A DNA stretch of 64,000 bases from Thalassospira sp. MCCC 1A01428 (GTDB lineage Bacteria; Pseudomonadota; Alphaproteobacteria; Rhodospirillales; Thalassospiraceae), in assembly GCF_002115825.1 (NCBI RefSeq), contig NZ_JFJZ01000016.1, positions 1 to 64,000 on the forward strand. The letters are read 5' to 3'. Numbering within the stretch: position 1 is the stretch's first letter; the number at the start of each line of letters is the position of its first letter. This document shows, in pieces, positions 1 to 9,100 of this stretch. The position numbers and the translations under genes are program-made. Under the pieces are notes generated by a model. It was not told where the DNA came from. It saw nothing but the letters and a program-made list of their open reading frames with translations, and searched no databases.

Positions 1-211
1 GGGGTTTTGTTTTGGGTGTTTATAAAAGCAATTTGTCCTGCCGTTTTCGACGCGCATACGGGGCGGCCCCAAAGCAGGCCATTCGTATGAGAGCGCAGAT
101 TTGCATGGAAACGACGGGTAAATGGTGAAACAATTGTGTTGCGGTGCGGTGTAAAACATTCCGGCAGGTGCCAAAAGCTGATATTTGGCTGCCGTTTGCG
201 GGTTTGACTGC

Positions 212-240
212 TTGACCGCGGCAGGGTGGGACGGTAGCTT
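212..240 (+). promoter_or_regulatory. Candidate sigma-70 promoter for glyQS
   Basis: TTGACC (212-217) is followed after 17 bases by TAGCTT (235-240), about 44 bases before the glyQ start. The -35 is good and the -10 is weak (three of six consensus positions). The rest of bases 1-283 shows no gene or structure I can support. Confidence 0.35.
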
Positions 241-283
241 GCCGCTCTGAATTTACCGCCAACATTTACAGAGAGTTTGCGCA

Positions 284-1174
284 ATGGCGCTTGACGGGTC
301 GCAACGTCCTCCATCATTCCAGGAAATTATCCTTCGTCTGCAAAGCTATTGGGCTGATCAGGGATGTGTCATTCTTCAGCCTTATGACCTTGAAGTTGGC
401 GCCGGTACGTTTCATACCGCAACCACCTTGCGCGCGTTAGGCCCGGAAAGCTGGAATGCTGCCTATGTGCAGCCATCGCGCCGCCCGACCGATGGTCGCT
501 ATGGGGAAAATCCCAACCGGTTGCAGCATTATTACCAGTTTCAGGTGTTGATGAAGCCCTCGCCGCCCAATGCCCAGGATCTGTATCTGGGGTCGCTGGC
601 GCATCTGGGGATCGACCCGATGGAACATGACATCCGCTTTGTCGAGGACGACTGGGAAAGCCCGACTTTGGGCGCCTGGGGCCTGGGCTGGGAAGTGTGG
701 CTCGATGGCATGGAAGTCACGCAGTTTACCTATTTTCAGCAGGTCGGCGGGTTTGAATGTGACCCGGTCCCGGTCGAGCTGACCTATGGGCTGGAACGTC
801 TGGCGATGTATATTCAGGGTGTCGAAAATGTTTACGACCTTGATTACAACGGCAATGGCGTTTCCTATGGCGATGTGTTCCTGCAAAATGAAAAGGAACA
901 ATCGACCTATAATTTCGAGGTTGCCAATACCGAAATGCTGTTCCGCCATTTCAAGGATGCCCAGGCGGAATGTTTGGTGAATATTGAACGCGGATTGGCA
1001 CTGCCTGCTTACGAGCAGGCGATGAAGGCCAGCCATATCTTTAACCTGCTTGATGCGCGCGGTGTAATTTCTGTTACCGAACGTGCCGCTTATATCGGCC
1101 GTGTGCGCGAGATGTCCAAATCCTGCTGCGAGGCGTGGCTTCGTTCGCGCGGACATCTGAAAGAGGAGGCATAA
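284..1174 (+). CDS. glyQ: Glycine--tRNA ligase alpha subunit
   Basis: This is the catalytic alpha subunit of the bacterial alpha2-beta2 glycyl-tRNA synthetase, which charges tRNA-Gly with glycine using ATP. The 296 residues match the usual family length. The N-terminal signature around residues 12-42 ([13 protein letters not shown], then [15 protein letters not shown]) and the stretch [18 protein letters not shown] (63-80) are hallmarks of this class II core. It is followed after 3 bases by glyS, whose ribosome binding site lies in the last codons of glyQ, so the two are translated as an operon. The ribosome binding site before ATG 284 is weak. The assignment is secure. Confidence 0.97.
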   Translation: MALDGSQRPPSFQEIILRLQSYWADQGCVILQPYDLEVGAGTFHTATTLRALGPESWNAAYVQPSRRPTDGRYGENPNRLQHYYQFQVLMKPSPPNAQDLYLGSLAHLGIDPMEHDIRFVEDDWESPTLGAWGLGWEVWLDGMEVTQFTYFQQVGGFECDPVPVELTYGLERLAMYIQGVENVYDLDYNGNGVSYGDVFLQNEKEQSTYNFEVANTEMLFRHFKDAQAECLVNIERGLALPAYEQAMKASHIFNLLDARGVISVTERAAYIGRVREMSKSCCEAWLRSRGHLKEEA

Positions 1175-1177
1175 GAC

Positions 1178-3241
1178 ATGGCCGAATTACTGCTTGAACT
1201 GTTTTCCGAAGAAATTCCGGCCCGGATGCAGGCCCGTGCCAGTGCTGACCTTGAAAAACTGGTCACCGATGGCTTGAAGGCTGCTGATCTTGGCTTCGAT
1301 AAGGTTGAAAGCCTGGTCACCCCGCGTCGTCTGACTTTGATTATTGATGGCCTGCCCGATAAACAGCCTGACCTGCGCGAAGAGCGCCGTGGTCCGCGCG
1401 CCGATGCGCCGGAAAAGGCGATTAACGGCTTTTTGGCAGGCAATGGCGTGACGCTGGAACAGTGTGAAAAGCGCGAAACGCCCAAAGGTGTTTTCCTTTT
1501 CGCAATTGTCGAACAGAAAGGGCGTGCGGCCTCGGTCGTGTTAAAAGACATCATTGAAGATGCGATGAACAAGCTGCCCTGGCCGAAATCCATGCGCTGG
1601 GCGGATCACAAGGTGCGTTGGGTGCGCCAGCTTGATCGCATTTTGTGCCTGTTTGACGGCGAAGTCATCCCGGCAAGCTACGGTGTGGTGACGGCAGGCG
1701 ATGTGACCAGTGGCCATCGTTTTTTGGCCCCGGCTGTTTTCGCGGTTAAAAATGCCAGTGAATACAAAGCCAAGCTGAACTTTGCCAAGGTGATGCTGGA
1801 TCGCGAACAACGCAAACGTGTGATTGCTGAAGGTTGCGAAAAACTGGCAAGTGATGCGGGGCTAAAACTGGTCGATGATCAGGGCTTGCTTGATGAAGTG
1901 TGCGGGCTGGTGGAATGGCCGGTGCCGGTCATGGGCAAAATTGACGATCATTTTATGGATGTCCCGCGCGAGGTTCTGGAAACCTCGATGCGCGAACACC
2001 AGAAATATTTTGTTCTCGAAGATAGCAGTGGCAAGCTGGCGGCCCGCTTTATTACCATTTCCAATATGCTAACGATGGACCGCAATGCGCAAATCATTGC
2101 CGGGAACGAACGCGTTTTGCGCGCCCGTTTGCATGATGCCAAGTTTTTCTGGGATCAGGACCGCAAGGTTACGCTGGAATCCCGTTTGCCCAAACTTGAA
2201 ACCATTGTGTTCCATGCCAAATTGGGCACGGTTGCCGAACGTGTTTTGCGCATGCGTGGACTGGCACGTGAAGTGTCGTCCTCCATTCCCGATTGTGACG
2301 TGAAGCTGGCAGACCGCGCGGCAGAAATTGCCAAGGCGGACCTGGTGTCAAACATGGTGTTTGAATTTACCGAGCTTCAGGGCCTGATGGGGAAATATTA
2401 CGCCGAAAATGACGGCGAAAAACCCGAAGTGGCCCAGGCCATTGCCGAGCATTATGCCCCCGCCGGTCCGTCTGATACCTGCCCGACGGCCCCGGTTTCG
2501 GTGGCCGTGGCGTTGGCCGAGAAACTCGACACTTTGGCGGGTTTCTTTACCATTGATGAAAAACCTACCGGGTCGAAAGACCCGTTTGCGCTGCGTCGTG
2601 CGGCATTGGGCGTTATTCGCCTGGTGCTGGAGAACGGCCTGCGTTTACCGTTGCGGCGTTTGTTTGCCTATGCGGTGTCCCAATACCCGGCGTCTATTCG
2701 CCGGGATGCGGCAGTTGAAGAACTTCTTGCCTTCTTTGCTGACCGTTTGAAAGTTCATCTGCGTGAACAGGGCGTGCGCCATGATCTGGTGTCTGCCGTA
2801 TTTGCGCTGGATGGCGAGGACGATCTTGTACGCCTGCTGGCCCGGGTTGACGCGCTTGCCGATTTTGTATCGGGCGAAAGCGGCGTCAACCTTATGGCTG
2901 GCTATAAGCGGGCTTCCAATATTTTGCGGATCGAAGAGAAAAAGGACAATGTTTCCTATGACGCGACAGTGGATGTCGCGCTTCTTTCGCAAGACGAGGA
3001 ACGCCGTTTGTATGAGGCGCTCATCGACGTCCGGCATAAGGCTTTGCCGCTGATGCGGGCCGAGAATTATGCCGCGGCGATGGCCGGTTTTGCAGAGTTA
3101 CGCGGACCGGTTGACGCATTCTTTGAAAAAGTAACGGTCAATAGCGACAATGCCGATGAACGGGCCAACCGTTTGAAGCTTCTTGCGCAGATCCGTGCTG
3201 CTTTGCATGACATTGCGGATTTTTCAAAGATCGAATCGTGA
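1178..3241 (+). CDS. glyS: Glycine--tRNA ligase beta subunit
   Basis: The beta subunit of glycyl-tRNA synthetase binds the tRNA and supplies the anticodon-recognition region for the GlyQ catalytic subunit. The N-terminus MAELLLELFSEEIPARM is the family signature, and the 687-residue length is normal. The C-terminal part (roughly residues 570-670) is the helical anticodon-binding region. A strong Shine-Dalgarno GAGGAGG (1163-1169) lies inside the end of glyQ and fixes ATG 1178 as the start. It is cotranscribed with glyQ; ppdK follows 47 bases later on the same strand. Confidence 0.97.
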   Translation: MAELLLELFSEEIPARMQARASADLEKLVTDGLKAADLGFDKVESLVTPRRLTLIIDGLPDKQPDLREERRGPRADAPEKAINGFLAGNGVTLEQCEKRETPKGVFLFAIVEQKGRAASVVLKDIIEDAMNKLPWPKSMRWADHKVRWVRQLDRILCLFDGEVIPASYGVVTAGDVTSGHRFLAPAVFAVKNASEYKAKLNFAKVMLDREQRKRVIAEGCEKLASDAGLKLVDDQGLLDEVCGLVEWPVPVMGKIDDHFMDVPREVLETSMREHQKYFVLEDSSGKLAARFITISNMLTMDRNAQIIAGNERVLRARLHDAKFFWDQDRKVTLESRLPKLETIVFHAKLGTVAERVLRMRGLAREVSSSIPDCDVKLADRAAEIAKADLVSNMVFEFTELQGLMGKYYAENDGEKPEVAQAIAEHYAPAGPSDTCPTAPVSVAVALAEKLDTLAGFFTIDEKPTGSKDPFALRRAALGVIRLVLENGLRLPLRRLFAYAVSQYPASIRRDAAVEELLAFFADRLKVHLREQGVRHDLVSAVFALDGEDDLVRLLARVDALADFVSGESGVNLMAGYKRASNILRIEEKKDNVSYDATVDVALLSQDEERRLYEALIDVRHKALPLMRAENYAAAMAGFAELRGPVDAFFEKVTVNSDNADERANRLKLLAQIRAALHDIADFSKIES

Positions 3242-3288
3242 ATAAGGCTGCGGACTGAAATACCAATGCCAGATGAGGAACAGGCAAG

Positions 3289-5952
3289 ATGACCAAATGG
3301 GTGTACGGCTTCGGTGGCGGTAGCGCCGAGGGACGTTCGGATATGCGCGAATTGTTGGGGGGCAAGGGGGCAAACCTTGCCGAAATGTCCAATCTCGGGC
3401 TTCCGGTTCCACCAGGATTTACCATCACAACCGAGGTTTGCACGGCGTTTTATGACAACGACCGTAATTATCCGGCGGATTTGAATGATGAAGTTGAAAC
3501 CGCCTTAAAGGCGGTTGAGAACCTGGTCGGGCGCAAATTTGGGAATAGTGCCGACCCCTTGCTGGTTTCTGTCCGTTCGGGCGCGCGTGCCTCGATGCCG
3601 GGCATGATGGACACGGTTCTTAATCTGGGCCTCAATGATGACACGGTAGAAGGTTTGGCGGCGGTCTCTGGGGATCGCCGTTTTGCGTATGACAGCTATC
3701 GTCGGTTCATTCAGATGTATGGCGACGTCGTTTTGGGTGTCGATCATTACAATTTTGAAGAGATCCTTGAGATCCACAAGGAAGACAAGGGTTATGTCCT
3801 TGATACTGAAATGTCGGCCGATGACTGGCAGGATATTGTCAAAGGTTTCAAGGCCAAGGTTGCCGAAGAACTGGGCCGCCCGTTTCCGCAAGACCCGCGT
3901 GAACAGTTGTGGGGTGCCATTGGTGCCGTTTTTGGCAGCTGGATGAACGCGCGGGCCAATACTTATCGCCGTCTTCACAACATCCCCGCAAGCTGGGGCA
4001 CGGCGGTGAATGTTCAGGCGATGGTCTTTGGCAATATGGGCGATGAATGCGCCACCGGTGTTTGCTTCTCGCGCAATCCTTCGACCGGGGAAAACCGTTT
4101 TTACGGCGAATATCTGATCAATGCGCAGGGCGAAGATGTGGTTGCCGGTATTCGCACCCCGGCACCTTTGACCAAAATTGAACGTGAAGAATCGGGATCG
4201 GACCTTCTGTCGATGGAAGAAGCGATGCCGGCGGTTTTTGCCGATCTGGTGGCGGTGCGCGACAAGCTGGAAGCGCATTATCGCGATATGCAGGACATGG
4301 AATTTACGGTGGAATCCAACCGTTTATACATGCTGCAAACCCGGTCGGGCAAACGGACGGCCAAGGCTGCTTTGCGCATTGCCGTTGAAATGTGCCAGGA
4401 CGGTGTGATTAGCCGTGACGATGCCCTGATGCGCGTTGACCCGGCCCAGCTTGACCAGATGTTGCACCCGACGCTGGACCCGGATGCGGAAAAGCAGGTG
4501 ATTGGCATGGGGCTTCCGGCATCGCCGGGCGCTGCTTCGGGCCAGATCGTGTTTTCCGCCGAGGTCGCCGAAGACTGGGCGCATAACAAGGGCCGCAAGG
4601 TTGTGCTGGTGCGTATTGAAACCAGCCCCGAAGATATTGCCGGTATGCACGCGGCTGAAGGCATTCTAACCGCGCGCGGCGGCATGACCAGCCATGCAGC
4701 CGTTGTTGCCCGCGGTATGGGAAAACCCTGTGTTTGCGGGGCAGGCGCGATCAAGATTGATTATCGCGGCGGCACCATGAATGCCGGCGGGGTAATGCTG
4801 AAAGAAGGCGACGTTATCACCATTGATGGCGGCACTGGCGAAGTGATGCTGGGCGAGGTTGCCACTCTGAAACCTGATCTGTCAGGCGATTTTTCGCAAT
4901 TGATGGAATGGGCCGATGATGTGCGCCGCTTAAAAGTCCGCACCAATGCCGAAACCCCGGACGATGCCGAAACCGCACGCGGATTTGGTGCTGAAGGTAT
5001 TGGCCTGTGTCGGACCGAACATATGTTCTTTGATCCGGCGCGTATTATTTCTATGCGCGAAATGATTTTGGCGGAAACCGAAGCCGGGCGTCGCACCGCG
5101 CTGGCCAAACTTCTGCCTTATCAGCGTCAGGACTTTATCGACCTGTTTCGCATCATGAAGGGCCTGCCGGTTACCATTCGGTTGCTCGACCCGCCCCTTC
5201 ATGAATTTTTGCCGCATGGCGACAATGAAATTGCGGAGGTCGCCAAGGCTGCGGACGTATCGGAAAGCATTGTTCGCCGCCGGTTGCTGGATCTGGCCGA
5301 AGCAAACCCGATGCTGGGTCATCGTGGATGCCGCCTTGGGATTAGCTATCCTGAAATCTATGAAATGCAGGCTCGCGCTATTTTTGAAGCTGCAATCGAG
5401 GTTTCAAAGGATGGGGGTGATCCTGTTATTCCCGAAATCATGATTCCGCTGGTGGTTGGCAAAAAGGAGCTCGAAATCCTGAAGGCCGCGATTATTAAGG
5501 TTGCCGGTGAAGTCGAAACCGAACAATCGGCGAAACTGACTTATCTGGTTGGCACCATGATCGAATTGCCGCGTGCGGCCCTTCGTGCTGGCGATATTGC
5601 CGAGGAAGCCGAATTTTTCAGCTTTGGCACCAACGATTTGACCCAAACCACCTTTGGTTTGTCGCGTGACGATGCTTCGCGCTTCCTTGATACTTATATC
5701 GCCAAGGACATTTTCGCAGGCGACCCGTTTGTATCGCTTGATCAGGAAGGGGTGGGCGAGTTGATTGCGCTGGCGGCAGAACGCGGCCGCAAAACCCGGG
5801 CTGACATCAAACTGGGCATTTGCGGCGAACATGGCGGCGACCCGTCATCAATTGCGTTCTGTGAAGCACAGGGCCTTGATTATGTTTCCTGCTCGCCTTA
5901 CCGGGTGCCAATCGCGCGATTGGCCGCAGCACAGGCCGCTTTGAAGAAATAA
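3289..5952 (+). CDS. ppdK: Pyruvate, phosphate dikinase
   Basis: PPDK interconverts pyruvate + ATP + Pi and PEP + AMP + PPi in the cytoplasm, allowing gluconeogenic flow from pyruvate. At 887 residues it is the standard bacterial length. Three parts can be seen: an N-terminal ATP-grasp nucleotide-binding region starting near GGKGANLAEM; the swivelling phosphohistidine domain with GGMTSHAAVVARG (catalytic His near residue 469); and the C-terminal PEP/pyruvate barrel ending in GLDYVSCSPYRVP with the catalytic Cys near residue 868. It lies downstream of glyQS without a clear terminator between them. A strong hairpin follows it. Confidence 0.97.
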   Translation: MTKWVYGFGGGSAEGRSDMRELLGGKGANLAEMSNLGLPVPPGFTITTEVCTAFYDNDRNYPADLNDEVETALKAVENLVGRKFGNSADPLLVSVRSGARASMPGMMDTVLNLGLNDDTVEGLAAVSGDRRFAYDSYRRFIQMYGDVVLGVDHYNFEEILEIHKEDKGYVLDTEMSADDWQDIVKGFKAKVAEELGRPFPQDPREQLWGAIGAVFGSWMNARANTYRRLHNIPASWGTAVNVQAMVFGNMGDECATGVCFSRNPSTGENRFYGEYLINAQGEDVVAGIRTPAPLTKIEREESGSDLLSMEEAMPAVFADLVAVRDKLEAHYRDMQDMEFTVESNRLYMLQTRSGKRTAKAALRIAVEMCQDGVISRDDALMRVDPAQLDQMLHPTLDPDAEKQVIGMGLPASPGAASGQIVFSAEVAEDWAHNKGRKVVLVRIETSPEDIAGMHAAEGILTARGGMTSHAAVVARGMGKPCVCGAGAIKIDYRGGTMNAGGVMLKEGDVITIDGGTGEVMLGEVATLKPDLSGDFSQLMEWADDVRRLKVRTNAETPDDAETARGFGAEGIGLCRTEHMFFDPARIISMREMILAETEAGRRTALAKLLPYQRQDFIDLFRIMKGLPVTIRLLDPPLHEFLPHGDNEIAEVAKAADVSESIVRRRLLDLAEANPMLGHRGCRLGISYPEIYEMQARAIFEAAIEVSKDGGDPVIPEIMIPLVVGKKELEILKAAIIKVAGEVETEQSAKLTYLVGTMIELPRAALRAGDIAEEAEFFSFGTNDLTQTTFGLSRDDASRFLDTYIAKDIFAGDPFVSLDQEGVGELIALAAERGRKTRADIKLGICGEHGGDPSSIAFCEAQGLDYVSCSPYRVPIARLAAAQAALKK

Positions 5953-5993
5953 CGCCCCGCCGGTATGGTTCGCTTTGACGACTGTATTGATTG

Positions 5994-6036
5994 ATGCCCG
6001 CCTTGATCCTTATAAGGGATCGGGGCGGGCATTTTT
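5994..6036 (+). terminator. Rho-independent terminator after ppdK
   Basis: The arms ATGCCCGCC (5994-6002) and GGCGGGCAT (6024-6032) pair, with a second inner GATCC/GGATC stem, followed by a short T run. It separates ppdK from the toxin-antitoxin-like pair. Confidence 0.85.
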
Positions 6037-6058
6037 CGATTTCAGGTTTTGCTTTGGA

Positions 6059-6080
6059 GAAGTTGTCGTTTGACAACTTC
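6059..6080. promoter_or_regulatory. Perfect palindrome upstream of HicA-like pair, candidate operator
   Basis: GAAGTTGTC (6059-6067) and GACAACTTC (6072-6080) form a perfect 9-base inverted repeat with a 4-base spacer, 20 bases before the GTG start of the first gene of the pair. The right arm overlaps TTGACA (6070-6075), a consensus -35. The hexamer 17 bases further on is poor and would place transcription start beyond the GTG, so the true promoter is unclear. The position suits autorepression by the HTH partner (inference). Confidence 0.5.
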
Positions 6081-6099
6081 TTTGGCGGGGAGTATCAGT

Positions 6100-6378
6100 G
6101 TGAGCAGGAAACGACATCCTAAGAAAGATGTGGAAAAGGTTTTGTCACATCTGGAATCCATTGGTTGGGTTGTTGAAGTTCGCCATAGCAGCGGACATGC
6201 GTGGGGTCTTTTACGATGCCCTAATAATGATCGAGATTGCCGGTGTGGTGAGTTCTGTCAGATGTCAATTTCCTCTACACCGCAAAACCCCGCAAGCCAC
6301 GCGGCGAAACTTGAAAACAAGGCTTTGAGCTGTATTTACCTGCGAGATGAAAAGGAAAAAGATGATGGAATTGTTTGA
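6100..6378 (+). CDS. HicA-like small protein with GHAWG motif, putative toxin
   Basis: This is a 92-residue protein of a family I recognise only loosely. The layout KKDVEKVLSHLESIGWVVEV followed by HSSGHAWG (residues 29-36) resembles the helix-strand and GSHH region of HicA mRNA interferases, which have a dsRBD-like fold with one catalytic His; His33 would be the counterpart. Cys40, Cys47, Cys49 and Cys53 form a cluster that could bind metal, and SISSTPQNPASHA follows. GTG 6100 is chosen because GGGGAG (6087-6092) sits 7 bases upstream; a longer reading from 6049 runs through the palindrome. The 3' end overlaps the next gene, as toxin-antitoxin pairs often do. The function is inferred, not shown. 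Confidence 0.6.
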   Translation: MSRKRHPKKDVEKVLSHLESIGWVVEVRHSSGHAWGLLRCPNNDRDCRCGEFCQMSISSTPQNPASHAAKLENKALSCIYLRDEKEKDDGIV

Positions 6379-6886
6379 ATTTGATCTTGTTTTTTCCCTT
6401 CCTGAAGGCAGCACGCATGATGCGTTTGCTCTTGCTGATTGCATCTATGCCGCAGGCTTTGACGACGCCGTAATTGGAACAGGGCAGCCTGGACTTTTAG
6501 CCGCTTCGCTGGAATGCGAGGGCGAGGACGCCGAAACTGTCATTCGCCAGGCCGCGCGTGCAATATTGCCGCACTTGCCAGCAGGTTCATGGTTGCGTGA
6601 AGTTCGCCCTGATCTGGTAAGCTTGGCCGATGTGGCCGGGCGGCTGCAAATTAAACGCCAGTCTTTACAAAAACGCCCGATGCCACAGCCGGTAACGCAC
6701 GGGCTTTATCGCGTCACGGAAATATTTGGCGTTCTTACGCAACAGCTAACGGAAAAACCCGGTGCACGCTTCGATATTGATCATGCAAAGCCATGGTTCG
6801 CGGCGGGACAAGGGGCGCAACGATTAAATGCCCGACTGGCACTAGGGGATTTGGATGCGGCGTCCCTTGATATTGCAGCGGCATAA
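6365..6886 (+). CDS. HTH protein paired with HicA-like gene, putative antitoxin
   Basis: The protein has 173 residues. The N-terminal part (about 1-80) alternates strand and helix (FEFDLVFSLP, then GLLAASLE, then DAETVIRQAARAI) and might be a degenerate HicB-type or ferredoxin-like domain. A predicted helix-turn-helix follows at about residues 84-105 (LVSLADVAGRLQIKRQSLQK). The start is ATG 6365 or ATG 6362, with AAGGA at 6352-6356; ATG 6347 has no such site. It overlaps the upstream gene by 14 bases, suggesting translational coupling. A DNA-binding partner that neutralises the first protein and represses the pair is the natural reading, but it is inference. Confidence 0.6.
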   Translation: MELFEFDLVFSLPEGSTHDAFALADCIYAAGFDDAVIGTGQPGLLAASLECEGEDAETVIRQAARAILPHLPAGSWLREVRPDLVSLADVAGRLQIKRQSLQKRPMPQPVTHGLYRVTEIFGVLTQQLTEKPGARFDIDHAKPWFAAGQGAQRLNARLALGDLDAASLDIAAA

Positions 6887-6906
6887 ATTATCGTTTTAAA
6901 CGCAAA

Positions 6907-6933
6907 ATCCCCCGAATATGTCATTCGGGGGAT
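6907..6933. terminator. Bidirectional hairpin between HTH gene and ygfZ-like gene
   Basis: ATCCCCCGAAT (6907-6917) and ATTCGGGGGAT (6923-6933) pair perfectly around a 5-base loop, in the gap between two convergent genes. A-rich sequence lies on the left and AT-rich sequence on the right. Confidence 0.7.
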
Positions 6934-6957
6934 AAATCGTAATTACGTAACCATTGC

Positions 6958-7860
6958 TTATTCAGCGGCGGGCAACTGGACCCAATCGGGTACTTTGACG
7001 GTGATGGTTGCATCCCCGGCTTTTAAGCTGGCATCGTCTGAAATGCGTTCGAGGCGGATCATCGCCAGCCCGGCCGTGCCGTGGATGCTTTTGATGGTGC
7101 CTGCTTCGCGGTCATCATTCATGATGATGCTGCCAATTTCCGGTGTGGGGCCGTCAATTTCGATGGGCAGCAGGCGTTTGCGCACCAGTCCGCGATATTT
7201 GGTTCGTGCGGTTAATTCCTGGCCCATATAGCAGCCTTTCTTGAAATCAACGCCGTTCAACTCCTCGAACCCGTTTTCCAGTAGAATGGCTTTGTCGACC
7301 TCAAGCTCCTCGCTGCCATTGGGCAGGCCCAGGCGGACGCGCAACGCGTGATAGGCGTCTGGCGTGCTTTGGGTTGCGCCGATGCCTGCCAGAGTGGATT
7401 CTTCGCCGTGTGGTAACAATACCCGTGCGCCCATAGCCGCCAGACGCGGATCAACGGCTTTGATGCCATTGCCAAAGGGCGCCGTCGCGCCCGATTGTTG
7501 CGGCAGGGAAAGGGATGCCAGGGCGTTGTCGCCAAAAACCGCAAACACGTCGTATTCGGCACTAACGTCTGTTAGTTCGACCTTGGCGCGTAATTTATAC
7601 ATGCGCAGTTTTTTAAAAAGGTTTTCAGCGCGATCCCCGCCTTCGCCGTCGATCAGCAAGCTGTTGTCATCCTGATGATACATGAAAAAATCAAACAGGA
7701 ATTTACCCTGCGGGGTTAGCAAAGCCCCATAGCCCGAGTGATCCGGGCTGATTTTTTCGACGTTGTTTGAAACAAGCCCTTGTAAAAAATCGATGCGGTC
7801 TGCACCACTAACGCGGATCACGGCGCGATTGGGCAGGGGGGTGTATAAAGTTTCGCTCAT
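6958..7860 (-). CDS. ygfZ: YgfZ/GcvT-domain folate-binding protein
   Basis: This is a homologue of YgfZ, a tetrahydrofolate-binding protein that helps maintain iron-sulfur enzymes such as MiaB. At 300 residues it is of normal length. The diagnostic motif K-G-C-Y-x-G-Q-E is present at residues 208-215 (KGCYMGQE); its Cys is the functionally important residue in YgfZ. The N-terminal part (residues 12-100) is the GcvT-like folate fold, with FLQGLVSNNV. It is a single gene on the minus strand, convergent with the toxin-antitoxin-like pair and divergent from the glycosyltransferase cluster. Confidence 0.92.
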   Translation of the reverse strand: MSETLYTPLPNRAVIRVSGADRIDFLQGLVSNNVEKISPDHSGYGALLTPQGKFLFDFFMYHQDDNSLLIDGEGGDRAENLFKKLRMYKLRAKVELTDVSAEYDVFAVFGDNALASLSLPQQSGATAPFGNGIKAVDPRLAAMGARVLLPHGEESTLAGIGATQSTPDAYHALRVRLGLPNGSEELEVDKAILLENGFEELNGVDFKKGCYMGQELTARTKYRGLVRKRLLPIEIDGPTPEIGSIIMNDDREAGTIKSIHGTAGLAMIRLERISDDASLKAGDATITVKVPDWVQLPAAE

Positions 7861-8051
7861 TTCCAGGGTGGCTCCGTAATGTCGGAATTCATTGCCGGAA
7901 TGTGGGGCAAGTGCGATGGTTTAGCAAGGTCCGAGGTGTTTTGCGGGTCTGCTATTCTGACAGGTCAAAAACTTGATTGGGGCGTATCACCTTAACCGTG
8001 CCTTTATAGAAAACCCTTCATTAACCCGAAACAACGCGATAAAACCCAGCT

Positions 8052-9098
8052 ATGAAAATATTAATGCTTGATCGTTCTATCGGGTTTGAACCCGACGATA
8101 TTACCGCACGCCCGCTTGGGGCGCGCCAAAGAGGCTTTATTGCCCTGGCAGAAGCCTTTGTTGCGCGTGGCCATGATGTGGTCGCACGGCGCAGCAGCGG
8201 CGCATATGTTACACATAATGGCGTTCGCTGGGGCCGACTTGATGATAGCGCACCTGCCTTTGGCGATGCGTTGCCAGACCGGATTTTGGCATGGCGCGAT
8301 CCGTTATTGCTTGATGAACGCCCCGTGGCCGAGGATGGGCTGCGCTGGTTGTGGTATGACGGTGATGTGTTGCGACTGGACCAGAACGACGCCCGCATGG
8401 CATTGCTGAGCAGCCTTGCCCGACTGGTTTTTACCGACCCCCGCCAGCGCGAGCATTATCATAATGATCTGGGTTTTATCCCGCGCATGATTGCACCGGG
8501 GGCGTGTCCGGCGTTTGTTGCAGCAGGGAATGATCATATCGCGGTGGATACCCGTGAGCCGCTGGCGATCAGTGTGGCGGGCTGGAAAGATGGCATCGAC
8601 CAGTTGATCCGCGTGTGGTGTGAAGAAATGCCCGTTAAACCGGCTAACGCCCGGTTTGAAATATATTCAGCCGCCCTGTCCAATGCACTGGCCGGTCTGG
8701 ATAGCCCGGTGCCCGATGTGCTGGTGAGTTTGGTGCGCGATGCATTATCTGACGGTGTTCGGGTGTGCATGCCGCTGGCCGAAAATGAAATGGCAGAAAA
8801 AATTGCCACGGCGCGGGTGTTTATGCACCACGGCACAACAAAAACCACACGGGACCATGCGGGTACCTGGCTATGTGATGCCCTGGCTGCCGGGACACCG
8901 GTTGTGTCCTTTGGCGGGGTTGCCGAAGCGCGGATTGAGAATGGTCGCAATGGCTATATCGTGCCCGATGATGCGGCCTATGGTAACCTGGTGGCGCAAA
9001 TGCTGGGCGATGATGCGTTTTTCGCAACACAATCGGAAGCGGCGCGAAACGGGCGGCGCGAATGGCTAAATGTTGCCGCTGATCTGGAGAAGATCTAA
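8052..9098 (+). CDS. Glycosyltransferase, GT4-like
   Basis: This is a 348-residue protein with a two-domain GT-B look. The N-terminal half begins MKILMLDRSIGFEP and carries an ARQRGFIALAEAFVARGHDV helix. The C-terminal donor-binding half ends with LCDALAAGTPVVSFGGVAEA and ENGRNGYIVPDD, typical of GT4 enzymes. It is the first of four closely packed glycosyltransferase genes (the next starts 2 bases after its stop), pointing to assembly of a lipopolysaccharide core or another surface glycan on the cytoplasmic face of the inner membrane. The middle third is divergent, so donor and acceptor cannot be named. The ribosome binding site is weak. Confidence 0.75.
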   Translation: MKILMLDRSIGFEPDDITARPLGARQRGFIALAEAFVARGHDVVARRSSGAYVTHNGVRWGRLDDSAPAFGDALPDRILAWRDPLLLDERPVAEDGLRWLWYDGDVLRLDQNDARMALLSSLARLVFTDPRQREHYHNDLGFIPRMIAPGACPAFVAAGNDHIAVDTREPLAISVAGWKDGIDQLIRVWCEEMPVKPANARFEIYSAALSNALAGLDSPVPDVLVSLVRDALSDGVRVCMPLAENEMAEKIATARVFMHHGTTKTTRDHAGTWLCDALAAGTPVVSFGGVAEARIENGRNGYIVPDDAAYGNLVAQMLGDDAFFATQSEAARNGRREWLNVAADLEKI

Positions 9099-9100
9099 TC

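Noticed and set aside
20-265. 81-codon minus-strand ORF before glyQ
   Set aside because: No recognisable domain, no ribosome binding site of note, and it overlaps the likely glyQ promoter.
437-1156. 239-codon ORF antisense to glyQ
   Set aside because: It is a shadow of the coding strand in a GC-rich gene; glyQ is certain and there is no domain in the antisense reading.
3505-4278. 257-codon ORF antisense to ppdK
   Set aside because: Same reason: composition follows the codon structure of ppdK on the other strand.
6070-6098. TTGACA plus TATCAG as the promoter of the HicA-like pair
   Set aside because: The -10 matches poorly, and initiation would fall after the GTG start that is best supported; recorded only as part of the palindrome.
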